From JADLHS01 sp964553795 (GTDB lineage: Bacteria > Verrucomicrobiota > Verrucomicrobiia > Limisphaerales > JADLHS01), in NCBI GenBank assembly GCA_964553795.1, contig CAZKMR010000014.1:1-64000 (forward strand): a stretch of 64,000 nt of DNA, read 5' to 3'. The translations under genes were made by a program, and so were the position numbers. The notes below the pieces were generated by a model that ran no database searches, was not told the DNA's origin, and saw only the letters and a list, made by a program, of their open reading frames with translations. Positions 39,883 through 49,524 of this stretch are shown piece after piece (the first letter of the stretch is position 1; the number at the start of each line of letters is the position of its first letter).

Positions 39883-41427
39883 TTATTCGGTTTCATTTGC
39901 CGCGGGCAAAATCATGCGCGGCACACTGGCGTTGCGGGCGCGACCTTCCGCCCACGCGCGCAGCGTGCTGATTTGTTCGTCCATCGTTTTTGCCAGCGGC
40001 ACGGTTTGCGCCAGCGCCATCAGAATGTGTTCCGTGGTCAATTCCTTGCGGGCGTAAAACGCATCGTAAAGCGCGCTGTTGATGGCTTCCTCGATTTCCG
40101 CGCCGCTAAACTTCTCGCTCGCCAGGGCAAGCTTCGTGATATCGAACTTCGCAGCGTCACGGCCGCGTTTTGCCAGGTGAATGCGGAACACTTCCATGCG
40201 TTCCTCCGGCTTGGGCAGGTCCACAAAGAAGATTTCATCCAACCGCCCTTTGCGCAGGAGTTCGGGTGGCAATTGCGAAATATCATTGGCGGTGGCGACC
40301 ACGAAGACCGGCGCCTTCTTTTCCGAAAGCCACGTGAGGAAAGTGCCAAAGACGCGCGCGGTCGTGCCACCGTCGCTGGCCCCGGAACTTTGCGCGCCGG
40401 CAAACGCTTTATCAATCTCGTCCACCCAAAGAATGGCGGGAGCGATGGATTCGGCGACCGCAATCGCGCGTCGGATGTTTTCTTCGGACGAACCGACAAA
40501 ACTCCCGAACATCCGGCCCACGTCGAAGCGGAGCAGGGGAAGCTGCCAGAGATTCGACACTGCTTTCGCGCACAGACTTTTGCCGCATCCTTGCACGCCC
40601 AGCAGCAAAATGCCGCGCGGCGCGGCGAGGCCGAATTCCCGCGCTTCGTCGCTGAATGCCACCGTGCGCTTGGTCAGCCAATCCTTCAGCACGATCAATC
40701 CGCCGACATTCGTAAAATTTTCCTCCGTCGCGTAATACTCCAGCAGCCCGCTCTTGCGAATGATCTGTTGTTTCTCGGCGAATACTTCGCTCATGCCTTC
40801 GCCGCTCAGGCGTTCGGATTTGACGATGATTTTGGCGAAAACGTTCTCCGCTTCACCGAGCGTGAGGCCGAGCGCGGCTTGTAACAATCGGTCGCGCCCC
40901 GCTTCATCGAGTTCGATCTTCACCTGCTTGAGTTGGCGGACCTCGGCAATGATTTGGTCGAGCAAGGTCGCGAGGTCGTCGCGCGTGGGCAACGGATGAT
41001 TCAACACCGTGATCTCCTTCTCCAACTCCGTGGGAATCTCCAACACCGGTGCGATGAGCACGATGGTCTTGAAACTGTTTTTCAGGTGCAGCGCGATTTC
41101 CTTGAGCTTGCGTGTGACGGCGTAATTGCTCTTGGTCAGAAACGGATGCAGATCCTTGAAAATGAAAATCGCCGGCTCAACCTGTTCAATGACGAGGTCC
41201 AGCGCTGCCAATGGTTCTTTCGTGGCTGAATTGCGATTTTTATGCGACTGAATGGAAGTGCCCGCTGGCACGAGGCCCGTGCTGTAACTCCACTCAAAAA
41301 CCTTCTTTTGCCGCTGGCGCGCGATGTCGATGACGACCTGCTGCACCCGCAGTTCCTCGCTGGAAAGGACATAGAGAATCGGATAGCGCGCGCGAATCAG
41401 CGTCTCGACCTCAGTGGCGAAGTTCAT
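39883..41427 (-). CDS. Ycf46-like AAA ATPase
   Basis: 514 aa. An N-terminal non-catalytic ATPase-like domain (LIRARYPILYVLSSEE) is followed by a classical AAA module with Walker A GVQGCGKS, Walker B ILWVDEID, and the second-region-of-homology sequence LLRKGRLDEIFFVDLP. This matches Ycf46-type ATPases (homologues occur in cyanobacteria and chloroplasts). Members have been linked to carbon uptake in cyanobacteria, but the role here is open. Confidence 0.88.
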   Translation of the reverse strand: MNFATEVETLIRARYPILYVLSSEELRVQQVVIDIARQRQKKVFEWSYSTGLVPAGTSIQSHKNRNSATKEPLAALDLVIEQVEPAIFIFKDLHPFLTKSNYAVTRKLKEIALHLKNSFKTIVLIAPVLEIPTELEKEITVLNHPLPTRDDLATLLDQIIAEVRQLKQVKIELDEAGRDRLLQAALGLTLGEAENVFAKIIVKSERLSGEGMSEVFAEKQQIIRKSGLLEYYATEENFTNVGGLIVLKDWLTKRTVAFSDEAREFGLAAPRGILLLGVQGCGKSLCAKAVSNLWQLPLLRFDVGRMFGSFVGSSEENIRRAIAVAESIAPAILWVDEIDKAFAGAQSSGASDGGTTARVFGTFLTWLSEKKAPVFVVATANDISQLPPELLRKGRLDEIFFVDLPKPEERMEVFRIHLAKRGRDAAKFDITKLALASEKFSGAEIEEAINSALYDAFYARKELTTEHILMALAQTVPLAKTMDEQISTLRAWAEGRARNASVPRMILPAANETE

Positions 41428-41452
41428 GCCGGAAAAGTCTGCCCGTTGCTGT

Positions 41453-41671
41453 TTAATCTTTCAACCACCGTTGCCACCAGCGGCGTTTCGGCGGTGGCAA
41501 CTTGGCGATGGACTGGCTCAAACGCTCCGCGATGGTCGGCGGCACCTCGGTTTGCGCGGCGTCATGGCGCAACAATTCCTCCGTTGTGGCAAATTCCCGC
41601 GTCCCTTGTTGTCCGCTCGTGTGGGCGACTTGTTCCTGTTCCTGGCAACGTTGTTTGGATTCGTGTTTCAT
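41453..41671 (-). CDS. Small protein encoded after the ECF sigma factor
   Basis: 72 aa, basic at the C-terminus (RRWWQRWLKD) with EFATTEELLRHDAAQTEVPP in the middle. It starts 14 bp after the ECF sigma stop and precedes the AAA gene by 25 bp. I recall similar small proteins after ECF sigma genes in Verrucomicrobia, which could be anti-sigma or regulatory partners. No membrane segment is visible. Confidence 0.6.
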   Translation of the reverse strand: MKHESKQRCQEQEQVAHTSGQQGTREFATTEELLRHDAAQTEVPPTIAERLSQSIAKLPPPKRRWWQRWLKD

Positions 41672-41685
41672 ACGGCTTCAGGGAT

Positions 41686-42258
41686 TCAGGCGGTTTTCGC
41701 AAAGTGCGTCGCAAACGCTTTTCGCGCCCGATGCAATTTGCCGCGGACGGCGTCGGTGGTTTGTTCCGTCAACAGGGCCACTTCCTCGTAACTCATTTCT
41801 TCATCAGCCACGAGCAACAGCAACAGGCGATATTCTTCGGGCAACGCGGCGAGGGCCGTTTGAATGCGTTCGCCGAGTTCCTTGGTTTCCAGCGCGTGCA
41901 ACGGTGATTCCGTCGGCGCGGCTGTCACGTGCCAAACCGTGTCATCCGCCGTGGTGACCAGATTCCGCTGACTCCAGCTTTGATTCAGATTCTGGCAATG
42001 ATTGATTGTGATCCGATACAGCCAGGTGCGCAGGGAGGATTCACCGCGGAACTCCCCCAATTTGCGATAGACCTTGAGAAAAACATCGTGCGTGACGTCT
42101 TCGGCCTTTTGGGGGTCGGCCAGAAACCGCAGTGCGAGATAATACACGGCGCGACTGTGCGTTTCGTAAATCGCAGCGAACTCCGCCGAGTCCGGCAAGG
42201 CCCGCAACGGGTTCGGCGCGGTGGAAGCCGCTGCCGGTTCGTTCACACAAGAATCCAT
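41686..42258 (-). CDS. ECF sigma factor
   Basis: 190 aa from the ATG at 42258 (a GTG at 42291 is the alternative). Region 2 (YYLALRFLADPQKAEDVTHDVFLKVY, read as separate motifs) and region 4 (EEMSYEEVALL, RGKLHRARK) are present with no region 3, as in ECF factors. No anti-sigma factor with a membrane domain is adjacent. The nearest candidates are the small protein downstream and the membrane TPR protein upstream. Confidence 0.9.
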   Translation of the reverse strand: MDSCVNEPAAASTAPNPLRALPDSAEFAAIYETHSRAVYYLALRFLADPQKAEDVTHDVFLKVYRKLGEFRGESSLRTWLYRITINHCQNLNQSWSQRNLVTTADDTVWHVTAAPTESPLHALETKELGERIQTALAALPEEYRLLLLLVADEEMSYEEVALLTEQTTDAVRGKLHRARKAFATHFAKTA

Positions 42259-42301
42259 GGCTGTTGGACCGGGCTCGCCGCCGTTCGGCACGCGCCAATC
42301 G

Positions 42302-43552
42302 TTACGAGTTTGTGCTGCCGCGACCCGATTTCAATCCGATGTCCTGTTCATACGTGCCGAGTTTCACGGAACGCGTCGCGGCTTTGGCTTTCAATTCCAG
42401 TCGCAGCAAATCCAGGCGATTCCGCGCCAGGTCGGCGGCGGCGTGATTCGGATAACGCTCGATGATTTGCGTCAAGGTCGTGGCCACGGTGTCGTATTGG
42501 CAACCGTGCCGCACTTGCAGGTCCGCCAACAAATTCAGCCACCGAATCACGCGGGGCGCGGGCTGTTGCGGTTGATTGATCAACAGGCTCAATTGATCCG
42601 CCGCCAGATCCAGCCGGAGATAATGATCCGCGTAAATTACCGCCAACTGTTCCCGTGCGTCTGTGTCCTGCGGATGACCCTCGAGATGTTTCACCAACTC
42701 ATTGGCGCGGGCCGCCTGGTCCACTGCCGCCGGAGCAAGATGCGCTGAGGATTGCAGCAACCCGATATTTTCCACGCCGGCCGGTACGGCGACGCGGGGC
42801 CGATCGTGTTGCGCGATGAGCTGCTCGCGATTCGCCAGATGCCCGATGCGTTGTTCGGCTAACAATGCCAACTCCGTGCCCGGCAACAATTGCACAATCC
42901 GCTCCAGACTTTCGCGGGCTGCGTCCGGGTCAGACGAATACTTCAGATGCCAATCCGCCAGCGTGTTCAACGCATACGCGATATTGCGCGGCGCGTGCTT
43001 GGGTTGTTGGCAGATACGTTGAATGGTGATGGCCGCGCCCGGCAAGTCGTTCAGATTCTCGGCTTCAATCTCTGCCAGCAACATCTGCCCGGTAAAATCC
43101 GTGGGGAACTTCTGCAATTGTTTGCGGATGTCCGCGATGGCCTCGTTGTAGTGACCGCGCTTGCGCTTCGCGATGGCCGACGAATAAAACGCCTGCGGTT
43201 CCAGTTCCTGATCGCCGCCGTCATACAAATCCCCGAACGGGCGGGCGATGATCATTGCAATGTCGCGCCGCCAGATGATGGCAAAGTACAGTCCCAACGC
43301 CGCCGTCAATCCCGCGCCAAAAAAAGCCGCCCCATAATCCAGCCCGCCGTTCACCTTACGTTGCAGCCAGGTAATCAGGAAATAACCGCCCACCAATCCC
43401 GGCACGGACAACGCCCACTTGATCAGCAACGTCGCCCGGTCGTTCGTGTTCCGAAACCAGAACCACAGCCCCGCGCCCAGAATCCCGCCGATCACAATCC
43501 ACCCAGCTATTTTTCCAACCAGGGCTAATGTCGATTGGGTGTCCGGTGACAT
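42302..43552 (-). CDS. Membrane protein with TPR-like repeats
   Basis: 416 aa. Three membrane helices lie in the first ~95 residues (KIAGWIVIGGILGAGLWFW, WALSVPGLVGGYFLITWL, AAFFGAGLTAALGLYFA). A cytoplasmic helical-repeat domain follows, with TPR-like units (AIADIRKQLQKFPTDFTGQ). It precedes the ECF sigma gene by 43 bp on the same strand. A sensor or anchoring role is possible, but nothing catalytic is visible. Confidence 0.75.
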   Translation of the reverse strand: MSPDTQSTLALVGKIAGWIVIGGILGAGLWFWFRNTNDRATLLIKWALSVPGLVGGYFLITWLQRKVNGGLDYGAAFFGAGLTAALGLYFAIIWRRDIAMIIARPFGDLYDGGDQELEPQAFYSSAIAKRKRGHYNEAIADIRKQLQKFPTDFTGQMLLAEIEAENLNDLPGAAITIQRICQQPKHAPRNIAYALNTLADWHLKYSSDPDAARESLERIVQLLPGTELALLAEQRIGHLANREQLIAQHDRPRVAVPAGVENIGLLQSSAHLAPAAVDQAARANELVKHLEGHPQDTDAREQLAVIYADHYLRLDLAADQLSLLINQPQQPAPRVIRWLNLLADLQVRHGCQYDTVATTLTQIIERYPNHAAADLARNRLDLLRLELKAKAATRSVKLGTYEQDIGLKSGRGSTNS

Positions 43553-43653
43553 TGCTGATGACTCTTTGGCCGTGCGGGCGCGAATTCAAGGAAATTCTGG
43601 CCTCACCGCGCTACCTGTAACAAATTGCTTCGCAACGGCGTCCTGTTGGGAGA

Positions 43654-44655
43654 ATGAAGATGTATCATACAATTTGGACCGCGCTGCTGGTAATTGGTTT
43701 CAACCTCAATGCTCTCCTCGCATCCGATTGGCCGACGTGGCGTCTTTCCGCCACCAACGAAATCCAAATCACGGATGTGGAATGGCGCGATGCCGATCGC
43801 GATCGCACCATTCCGGCGCGAATTTATTCCCCGCGCACCAACCATCAACCCGCGCCCGTCATCATCTTCTCCCATGGTTTGGGTGGTTCGCGCGAAGGAT
43901 ACGCCTACCTTGGCCAATACTGGGCCGCGCACGGGTACGTCTCGGTTCACCTCCAACACGCCGGCAGCGATGCCGCCGTATGGGAAGACGCCCGGTTCGG
44001 TCAACGCATGGCCGCCATGCGGCGCGCGGCGGCCGACCCGCGCAATGCCATGAACCGCGCCCGCGACGTCTCCTTCGCGATTGACCAACTCACCTACCTC
44101 AACGCCACCAACTCGCCCTGGCGCAGTTGTTTCGATCTCGACCGGGTTGGCGTAGCGGGTCATTCGTTCGGCGCGCATACTGCGCTTTCCGTGGCTGGCG
44201 CGAAATACGCCCCCCTCGGCGGCACCGTCAGCCTCGCCAAAGACCCGCGTGTCAAGGCCGCCATTCCCATGAGCGCGCCCGCTCCCGCCAATCGCGCCCG
44301 CCTCGCCGCCGCATTTGCCGGTGTCAACATCCCTTGCTTTCACCTGACCGGCACCAAAGACGACAGCCCCATTGGCGACACCACCGCCGCCGACCGCCGT
44401 CTGCCCTTCGACCATTGCAACAGCTCCGATCAATATCTCATCACCTTCACCGGCGGCGACCACGCCATCTTTAGCGGACGGGATCGCTGGTTCGGCGGCG
44501 GGAAAGACGAGCAATTCCAGCGGCATATTTGTCTCAGCTCCCTCGCCTTTTGGGACGCCTACCTGCGCGATGACACCGCGGCGAAAGAATGGTTGCGCAC
44601 ACAATTTGAATCCGAGTTGGGTGCCGCCGGGGTCTTTGAGGTGAAGCCGAAGTGA
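43654..44655 (+). CDS. Secreted alpha/beta hydrolase (PAF-acetylhydrolase-like esterase)
   Basis: 333 aa with a signal peptide. FSHGLGGSREG supplies the oxyanion region and GHSFGAHT holds the nucleophile Ser. A late Asp and the His in GGDHAIFS complete the triad. The arrangement fits PAF-acetylhydrolase/dienelactone-hydrolase relatives acting on small esters. A GGGAG-like ribosome site (GGGAGAA) lies just before the start. The neighbours are divergent, so it appears monocistronic. Confidence 0.85.
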   Translation: MKMYHTIWTALLVIGFNLNALLASDWPTWRLSATNEIQITDVEWRDADRDRTIPARIYSPRTNHQPAPVIIFSHGLGGSREGYAYLGQYWAAHGYVSVHLQHAGSDAAVWEDARFGQRMAAMRRAAADPRNAMNRARDVSFAIDQLTYLNATNSPWRSCFDLDRVGVAGHSFGAHTALSVAGAKYAPLGGTVSLAKDPRVKAAIPMSAPAPANRARLAAAFAGVNIPCFHLTGTKDDSPIGDTTAADRRLPFDHCNSSDQYLITFTGGDHAIFSGRDRWFGGGKDEQFQRHICLSSLAFWDAYLRDDTAAKEWLRTQFESELGAAGVFEVKPK

Positions 44656-44675
44656 AACGTTCTACGGTGATCGCG

Positions 44676-47087
44676 CTACTCCGCGCTGAGGATATGCGCC
44701 AACGAACAGCGGACGGTCAGGGCGAGCAAGTCATTGATCACATCGAGCACGATGAACTTGCGGACCTGCCCCCAGGTTTCGGTTTCGTAGGCTGTGCCGA
44801 CGTGGAGCAGCAGGGAATCGAGCATTTCACGCGTGTCATCGCGCGCCAGCAAACGTTCGAAGCCCCGACGAATTGCGGGAAAAGAAACCTGCATGACGTT
44901 GGTATGCGGCAACGCGGCGTCCACCGCCAATTGGAGCAGGGATCGAATTTCTTCCGACGTGAGATTCTCGGCGTTGGGGTTGGTGCGGAGGGTGGCGCGA
45001 TGCGATAGCAATAAATGCAAGGCGCGAAACCGGACTCGCGGGGCGGGTGATTCCAGCCAGACTTCCGGATTCAAGTCCGCGAGAATCCGGCGCACCGGAC
45101 TCGTGCGGTCATTCACGCGGTCAAACAAGGCCGTGCCGATGATGCGTTCGTCGTCCCACCAGCCGGGAATTTCTTCGAGCTTGCGATGACTTTCGCGGGC
45201 CATGCGCAAATCAAATTCGCGTACGAGCCGGATTTCCTTGTGTAGATAGCCGTAGCTCAGCGGCGTCAGGACCGCCTTGCGCAGCCGCAAGGGCAACGGC
45301 ACGAAGTCCGGCAACACCAGCCGCACTTCCAGTTGCCCGCCGTGATGCTCAAGGGCTTTGCGCAGGCACAGCTCCCAACAGCCTTCGATGCGTGGCAAAC
45401 CCTGATGCAGATTGACACCGGCGAGCAAGGAGACCGCTGCGGTGTGGGTCACTTCGCGATTGAGCAGCGGGGTTAAACCGTGCCGACTCGCCAACCCATA
45501 CAAAAAGCCGTAGGCGCTCTCCTCCAATTCCGCGCGTTGCGTCAGCCAATCGGAAAATTGATTCAAATGGCAACGCCAGACCACCTGGTCGTCCGTTCCG
45601 GAGATTTCGCCCAGGCCGGTTTCGTAAAGCGCGAAGGCGTAGGCGCTCCGCAACAGCGCGCGCCCGCGCGGTCCTTTCCATTTACCATGCTCCTGCTCCA
45701 GTTCCCACGGTTTGAGATGGGTTGGCCCCCAACCGAAATACTCGGGCGCGACGCGGCGCAATGCGGTGAAAGCCGAAACCCCCAGGCGCGAGAGAATTTG
45801 TGGCGACGCATCGTCAAACAGACGCGCCCAGCGCCGAAATGAGCGGGCGGCGGCATGATCGAGTTCTCCTTCTGCCGCAAATAATTCCGGTTCAGTGGCA
45901 CGCACCTGCGCCAACACTGCTTGCGCCGCCCGATCCAGCACCTCCCAGATGGCCTGATGATCGTCATGGCGCACGCGCTGCGGCACGGCCGCGACTTTAC
46001 CCAACACATCGGGTGGCAGATTGCCCACGCCGATTTGCTCCAGACACCGCGCCAGCACGGCGCGCCAATCGAGCAATCCGCTTTCGCGCATCAGCGACGG
46101 CGAGACGCGCACGCCCAACGACAGAAACGCGTCCTCCCAATCCACGCGCTCAAAGGCGCCGATGTTCCAACGCGGTTCCCCCTGCTCAAACGCAACGAGC
46201 CGCAAGCCATGCTTGATTTGCCACTGCGCCGCTTGAATCAGCAACTCGGCGGCGCGTTCGTCGCTGAGTTCCTGGCGCAAGGTCAGTTTCCAGGGACGAA
46301 TCGGCGGATCATCGCCGCGGGTGCTGCCGGCGAAGGCGAATTCCGGCACGGCACTCGCCCGAACCAGCCGAAATCCGGCCCGTCGCAAAAGTTGGCGCAG
46401 GTCTGCGTTCTCAATCGCCGCGCACGTGCGCAAACCCAGCTTTTCCACGATCAAATATCGCAGGTAATACGGGGCGCGCCGTTCGAACACCATGCGACGT
46501 GCCGTGGTCAATGTGTCCAATGCGCTCGGCGCTGCCGCGTGCGACAGCGGACAAAGCAGCGACTTGGGATAGGAACCGAGAAACCCGTCCGCGCCGGGGC
46601 GAATGCAAAACCACGCCGCCAGAATTAGCAACTGGTCGTAATCGCGGGTCGCGGTGATGTCGGCATCGCCCGCGCGTCGGGCCGCAATGCGAAAGACATA
46701 TTCAAAGTGGGGCAGTTCGGCTTCCTCCAGACGAATTGCCTTGCTGCGGAGACTGCGGAATTCGGCTTCAGCGGCGGGGAATTGATCCGCAATCGCGCGC
46801 GCTTTTTCAATCGTCGCTTCTTCGAACGTGGGCAGATAAATGCACGCGCGCGCCGCGTCGGGTTGCGGCGAAATCGTCGTGGGAATCGGCCAGCCGTGTT
46901 GCCACTGGGGTTCGACGGGTTTGGTTTCCGTCGGAGCGCACGTGCCGCGCGCCGCGGATTCCAGCAGGGGCGCGAACTCGGGATGCACCACGCGCAACAA
47001 AGGCGGGCGCGCCGGAGCGGGCTTGCTCGGGGCGGGCGTCGGGAGGTCCAGACGCGGCGGATGCGATTGATCGAGTTCAGTCCACAC
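44676..47087 (-). CDS. Large protein of unknown function
   Basis: 803 aa from a GTG. I do not recognise a family. The first ~60 residues are Pro-rich. The rest is predominantly helical with repeated Leu/Arg-rich blocks (DWRAVLARCLEQIG, RRFRRWARLFD-like segments) and no visible signal peptide, membrane helix, Walker motif or Cys cluster. A helical-repeat scaffold is the best description. It lies alone between two plus-strand genes. Confidence 0.65.
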   Translation of the reverse strand: MWTELDQSHPPRLDLPTPAPSKPAPARPPLLRVVHPEFAPLLESAARGTCAPTETKPVEPQWQHGWPIPTTISPQPDAARACIYLPTFEEATIEKARAIADQFPAAEAEFRSLRSKAIRLEEAELPHFEYVFRIAARRAGDADITATRDYDQLLILAAWFCIRPGADGFLGSYPKSLLCPLSHAAAPSALDTLTTARRMVFERRAPYYLRYLIVEKLGLRTCAAIENADLRQLLRRAGFRLVRASAVPEFAFAGSTRGDDPPIRPWKLTLRQELSDERAAELLIQAAQWQIKHGLRLVAFEQGEPRWNIGAFERVDWEDAFLSLGVRVSPSLMRESGLLDWRAVLARCLEQIGVGNLPPDVLGKVAAVPQRVRHDDHQAIWEVLDRAAQAVLAQVRATEPELFAAEGELDHAAARSFRRWARLFDDASPQILSRLGVSAFTALRRVAPEYFGWGPTHLKPWELEQEHGKWKGPRGRALLRSAYAFALYETGLGEISGTDDQVVWRCHLNQFSDWLTQRAELEESAYGFLYGLASRHGLTPLLNREVTHTAAVSLLAGVNLHQGLPRIEGCWELCLRKALEHHGGQLEVRLVLPDFVPLPLRLRKAVLTPLSYGYLHKEIRLVREFDLRMARESHRKLEEIPGWWDDERIIGTALFDRVNDRTSPVRRILADLNPEVWLESPAPRVRFRALHLLLSHRATLRTNPNAENLTSEEIRSLLQLAVDAALPHTNVMQVSFPAIRRGFERLLARDDTREMLDSLLLHVGTAYETETWGQVRKFIVLDVINDLLALTVRCSLAHILSAE

Positions 47088-47204
47088 AGCTACGTGAAAT
47101 AATTACCATCGGGCCCGGGCGGTGTCATCTTTTTCGTGCGCGCGAAAAGCCCGCCCGGATGCAAGTCGTTGACGGGCGGCCCGTCGCCCCCTCAGATTGC
47201 GCGC

Positions 47205-47462
47205 ATGAAAGACCTCCGCAGCGCGACGTGGATCAAATTCAAAGGTCTGTTGTTTCTGCTGCTCGGCAGCGGCGCGGCGATTCTGTTGCTGCTGGAAAGT
47301 CCCACGTGGCGCACGGCGGGATTGCTGGCGTTGGCCATCTGGAGTTTCTGTCGTTGTTATTATTTCGCGTTCTACGTCATCGAGAAATATGTGGATTCAA
47401 ACTACAAGTTTTCCGGCTTGGGGTCGTTTGCGAGATATCTGCTGCGGCGCACGGATAAGTAA
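47205..47462 (+). CDS. Small two-helix membrane protein
   Basis: 85 aa. Two hydrophobic helices (FKGLLFLLLGSGAAILLLL and AGLLALAIWSFCRCYYFAFYV) and a basic end with a YKFSGLGSF segment. No known function. It is probably an accessory inner-membrane protein, oriented away from the 803-aa gene. Confidence 0.65.
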   Translation: MKDLRSATWIKFKGLLFLLLGSGAAILLLLESPTWRTAGLLALAIWSFCRCYYFAFYVIEKYVDSNYKFSGLGSFARYLLRRTDK

Positions 47463-47557
47463 CGTGAACCGTTCGCATCCATTTTGCCGAAACTTAAACA
47501 TGGCGTGTTTCACCGCTTGCGAACGCCGGCGGTGACCCACTAAGCTCCCGCCCCAAT

Positions 47558-48910
47558 ATGAACCGTTCCGTCCGCCTCAAACTTTCCGTCATGATGTTCC
47601 TCCAGTTCTTTATCTGGGGCGCGTGGTATGTGACGGGACCGAATTACCTCGCCACCATCGGATTTGAGGCGCGCGATTTTGCATGGATGTATTCCGTGGG
47701 GCCGATTGCCGGGATCATTGCGCCTTTTTTTGTCGGCATGGTCGCGGACCGATTTTTTGCCGCGCAAAAGGTGCTGGCTTTGATGCATTTGCTGGGCGCC
47801 GCGTTCATGTTTGCGGCTACGATGGTGATGAAATCAGCGTCGCCGTCGCCCGACCTGATTAACCTGATTTTCTTCGCCCACATGCTGACGTACTTCCCGA
47901 CGCTGGCATTGACCAACACCATCGCGATGAAGTGCATGACCAATCCGGAAAAGGAATTCCCGGGCATCCGAGTGTTGGGCACGATCGGCTGGATCGTGGC
48001 GGGCTTGACCATTACCGGGCTCAAGTTCGATACGAACATCGGCATGTTTTACCTGACGATCGGCGCGGGTGTCGCGCTGGGCTTGTTCAGTTTGAACCTG
48101 CCCAATACGCCGCCGACGTCCGCCGGACCGGTTAGCGCCCGACAAATTCTCGGGTTGGATGCGCTGGTGATGCTCAAGAACCGGTCGTATCTGGTCTTTC
48201 TGCTCGCCTCAACGCTGATTTGTATTCCGCTGGCGTTCTATTATCAAATCACCAGCCGGATTGTGGAAATGACTGGTTTGCCCATCGGTCAAACGATGAG
48301 CTACGGCCAGATGTCGGAAATCTTTTTCATGTTGGTCATGCCGTTCTTCTTCGTGCGGCTCGGCGTGAAATGGATGCTCGCCGTCGGCATGCTCGCCTGG
48401 GTCACGCGCTACGCCTTGTTCGCGGTCGGAGCGCCGGACGAAACGCGCTGGATGATCATCGCCGGCATTGTGCTGCACGGCATTTGCTACGACTTCTTCT
48501 TCGTCACCGGCCAGATTTACACCGATCAGGCGGCGCCGAAACAAGTGCGCGCGCAAGCGCAGGGGTTGCTCGTGCTGTTCACGCTGGGGCTGGGGATGCT
48601 GATTGGCGCCCAGGTCGCCGGCAAGGTCGAAGCGCGTTATACGCCGCCCGTATCCAATGCGGCGGCCGAACTGGTGCTCGCCAAATCCGGAGAGTTGGCC
48701 AAGTTGAATGAATCGCTCAAATCGGCCAGCCCCGCGGAACGATCAACGCTGGAGGAAAAGATCAAAACGATTTCCGCCGAGAAGGCTACCGCCCGCAAAA
48801 CTGAGTTAAAGGCGATCGACTGGAAATCCCTTTGGAGCAAGCCGGCCATTTTTGCGGGCGTCATCCTGCTGTTTTTTATCGCCCTCTTCCGCCCGCCCGC
48901 GAAGTCGTGA
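47558..48910 (+). CDS. MFS nucleoside transporter (NupG-like)
   Basis: 450 aa with about 12 membrane helices. The first helices (FLQFFIWGAWYVTGPNYL) and the loop PGIRVLGTIGWIVAG match the nucleoside:proton symporter (NupG) group. A long charged helical stretch (SGELAKLNESLKSASP) sits before the last helix, which is longer than in the enterobacterial enzyme. It imports nucleosides or a related substrate. Confidence 0.88.
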   Translation: MNRSVRLKLSVMMFLQFFIWGAWYVTGPNYLATIGFEARDFAWMYSVGPIAGIIAPFFVGMVADRFFAAQKVLALMHLLGAAFMFAATMVMKSASPSPDLINLIFFAHMLTYFPTLALTNTIAMKCMTNPEKEFPGIRVLGTIGWIVAGLTITGLKFDTNIGMFYLTIGAGVALGLFSLNLPNTPPTSAGPVSARQILGLDALVMLKNRSYLVFLLASTLICIPLAFYYQITSRIVEMTGLPIGQTMSYGQMSEIFFMLVMPFFFVRLGVKWMLAVGMLAWVTRYALFAVGAPDETRWMIIAGIVLHGICYDFFFVTGQIYTDQAAPKQVRAQAQGLLVLFTLGLGMLIGAQVAGKVEARYTPPVSNAAAELVLAKSGELAKLNESLKSASPAERSTLEEKIKTISAEKATARKTELKAIDWKSLWSKPAIFAGVILLFFIALFRPPAKS

Positions 48911-48916
48911 TGCCGT

Positions 48917-49423
48917 TCAAGCCGGCGGGAGTCGCACCGTAATCTCTTTGCTGATCAGTCGCGCCAGCAATTGCGCCACGGTGAGTTGTTGGCCGGGTAG
49001 CCTGAGTTGTGGAGCGATTTCGCTCAACGGCTGAAGCACAAAGCGCCGCTGATGTGCCCGCGGATGCGGTAGAATCAATTCCGGGTGGCTTGAAACTTCA
49101 TCCCCATACGCAATCAAATCCAAGTCCAGGCGTCGCGGTTCGTTCCGCACTTGTTTGGGACGCCGCCCGAATTCCTTTTCGAGCGCGAGCATCTTGTGGA
49201 GCAAAGATCCCGCCGTTTCCCCGGGAAACGGATACAGCGCCACCGCGGCATTGACGAAGGTGGGCGAACCGGGTGGACAATCCACCGGCGTGGTTTGCCA
49301 GAGTGAGGAGCGGCGCAGCGGCTGGACGGATAAATTTTCCAATTCGTCCATCGCCCGTCGCAAGATGCCGGGCGAGTCGCCCACATTGGAGCCAAGCGCG
49401 AGATAAGCCACCGGTGCGTTCAT
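48917..49423 (-). CDS. folK: 2-amino-4-hydroxy-6-hydroxymethyldihydropteridine pyrophosphokinase
   Basis: 168 aa with the HPPK signature: YLALGSNVGD at the start, the substrate/metal block RRLDLDLIAYG, and LPHPRAHQRRFVL. It adds pyrophosphate to the pterin precursor of folate in the cytoplasm. No other folate gene is beside it. Its stop is 7 bp from the end of the convergent NupG-like gene. Confidence 0.94.
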   Translation of the reverse strand: MNAPVAYLALGSNVGDSPGILRRAMDELENLSVQPLRRSSLWQTTPVDCPPGSPTFVNAAVALYPFPGETAGSLLHKMLALEKEFGRRPKQVRNEPRRLDLDLIAYGDEVSSHPELILPHPRAHQRRFVLQPLSEIAPQLRLPGQQLTVAQLLARLISKEITVRLPPA

Positions 49424-49524
49424 GCGTCATTCAACTGCTTCAAGAGTTCGGACAATTGCCGCGCGAATGTACACACAAAATCCCCGAAGGCGAGGGGTTG
49501 TTTGGCCGCACCGACTTTTCTGCT

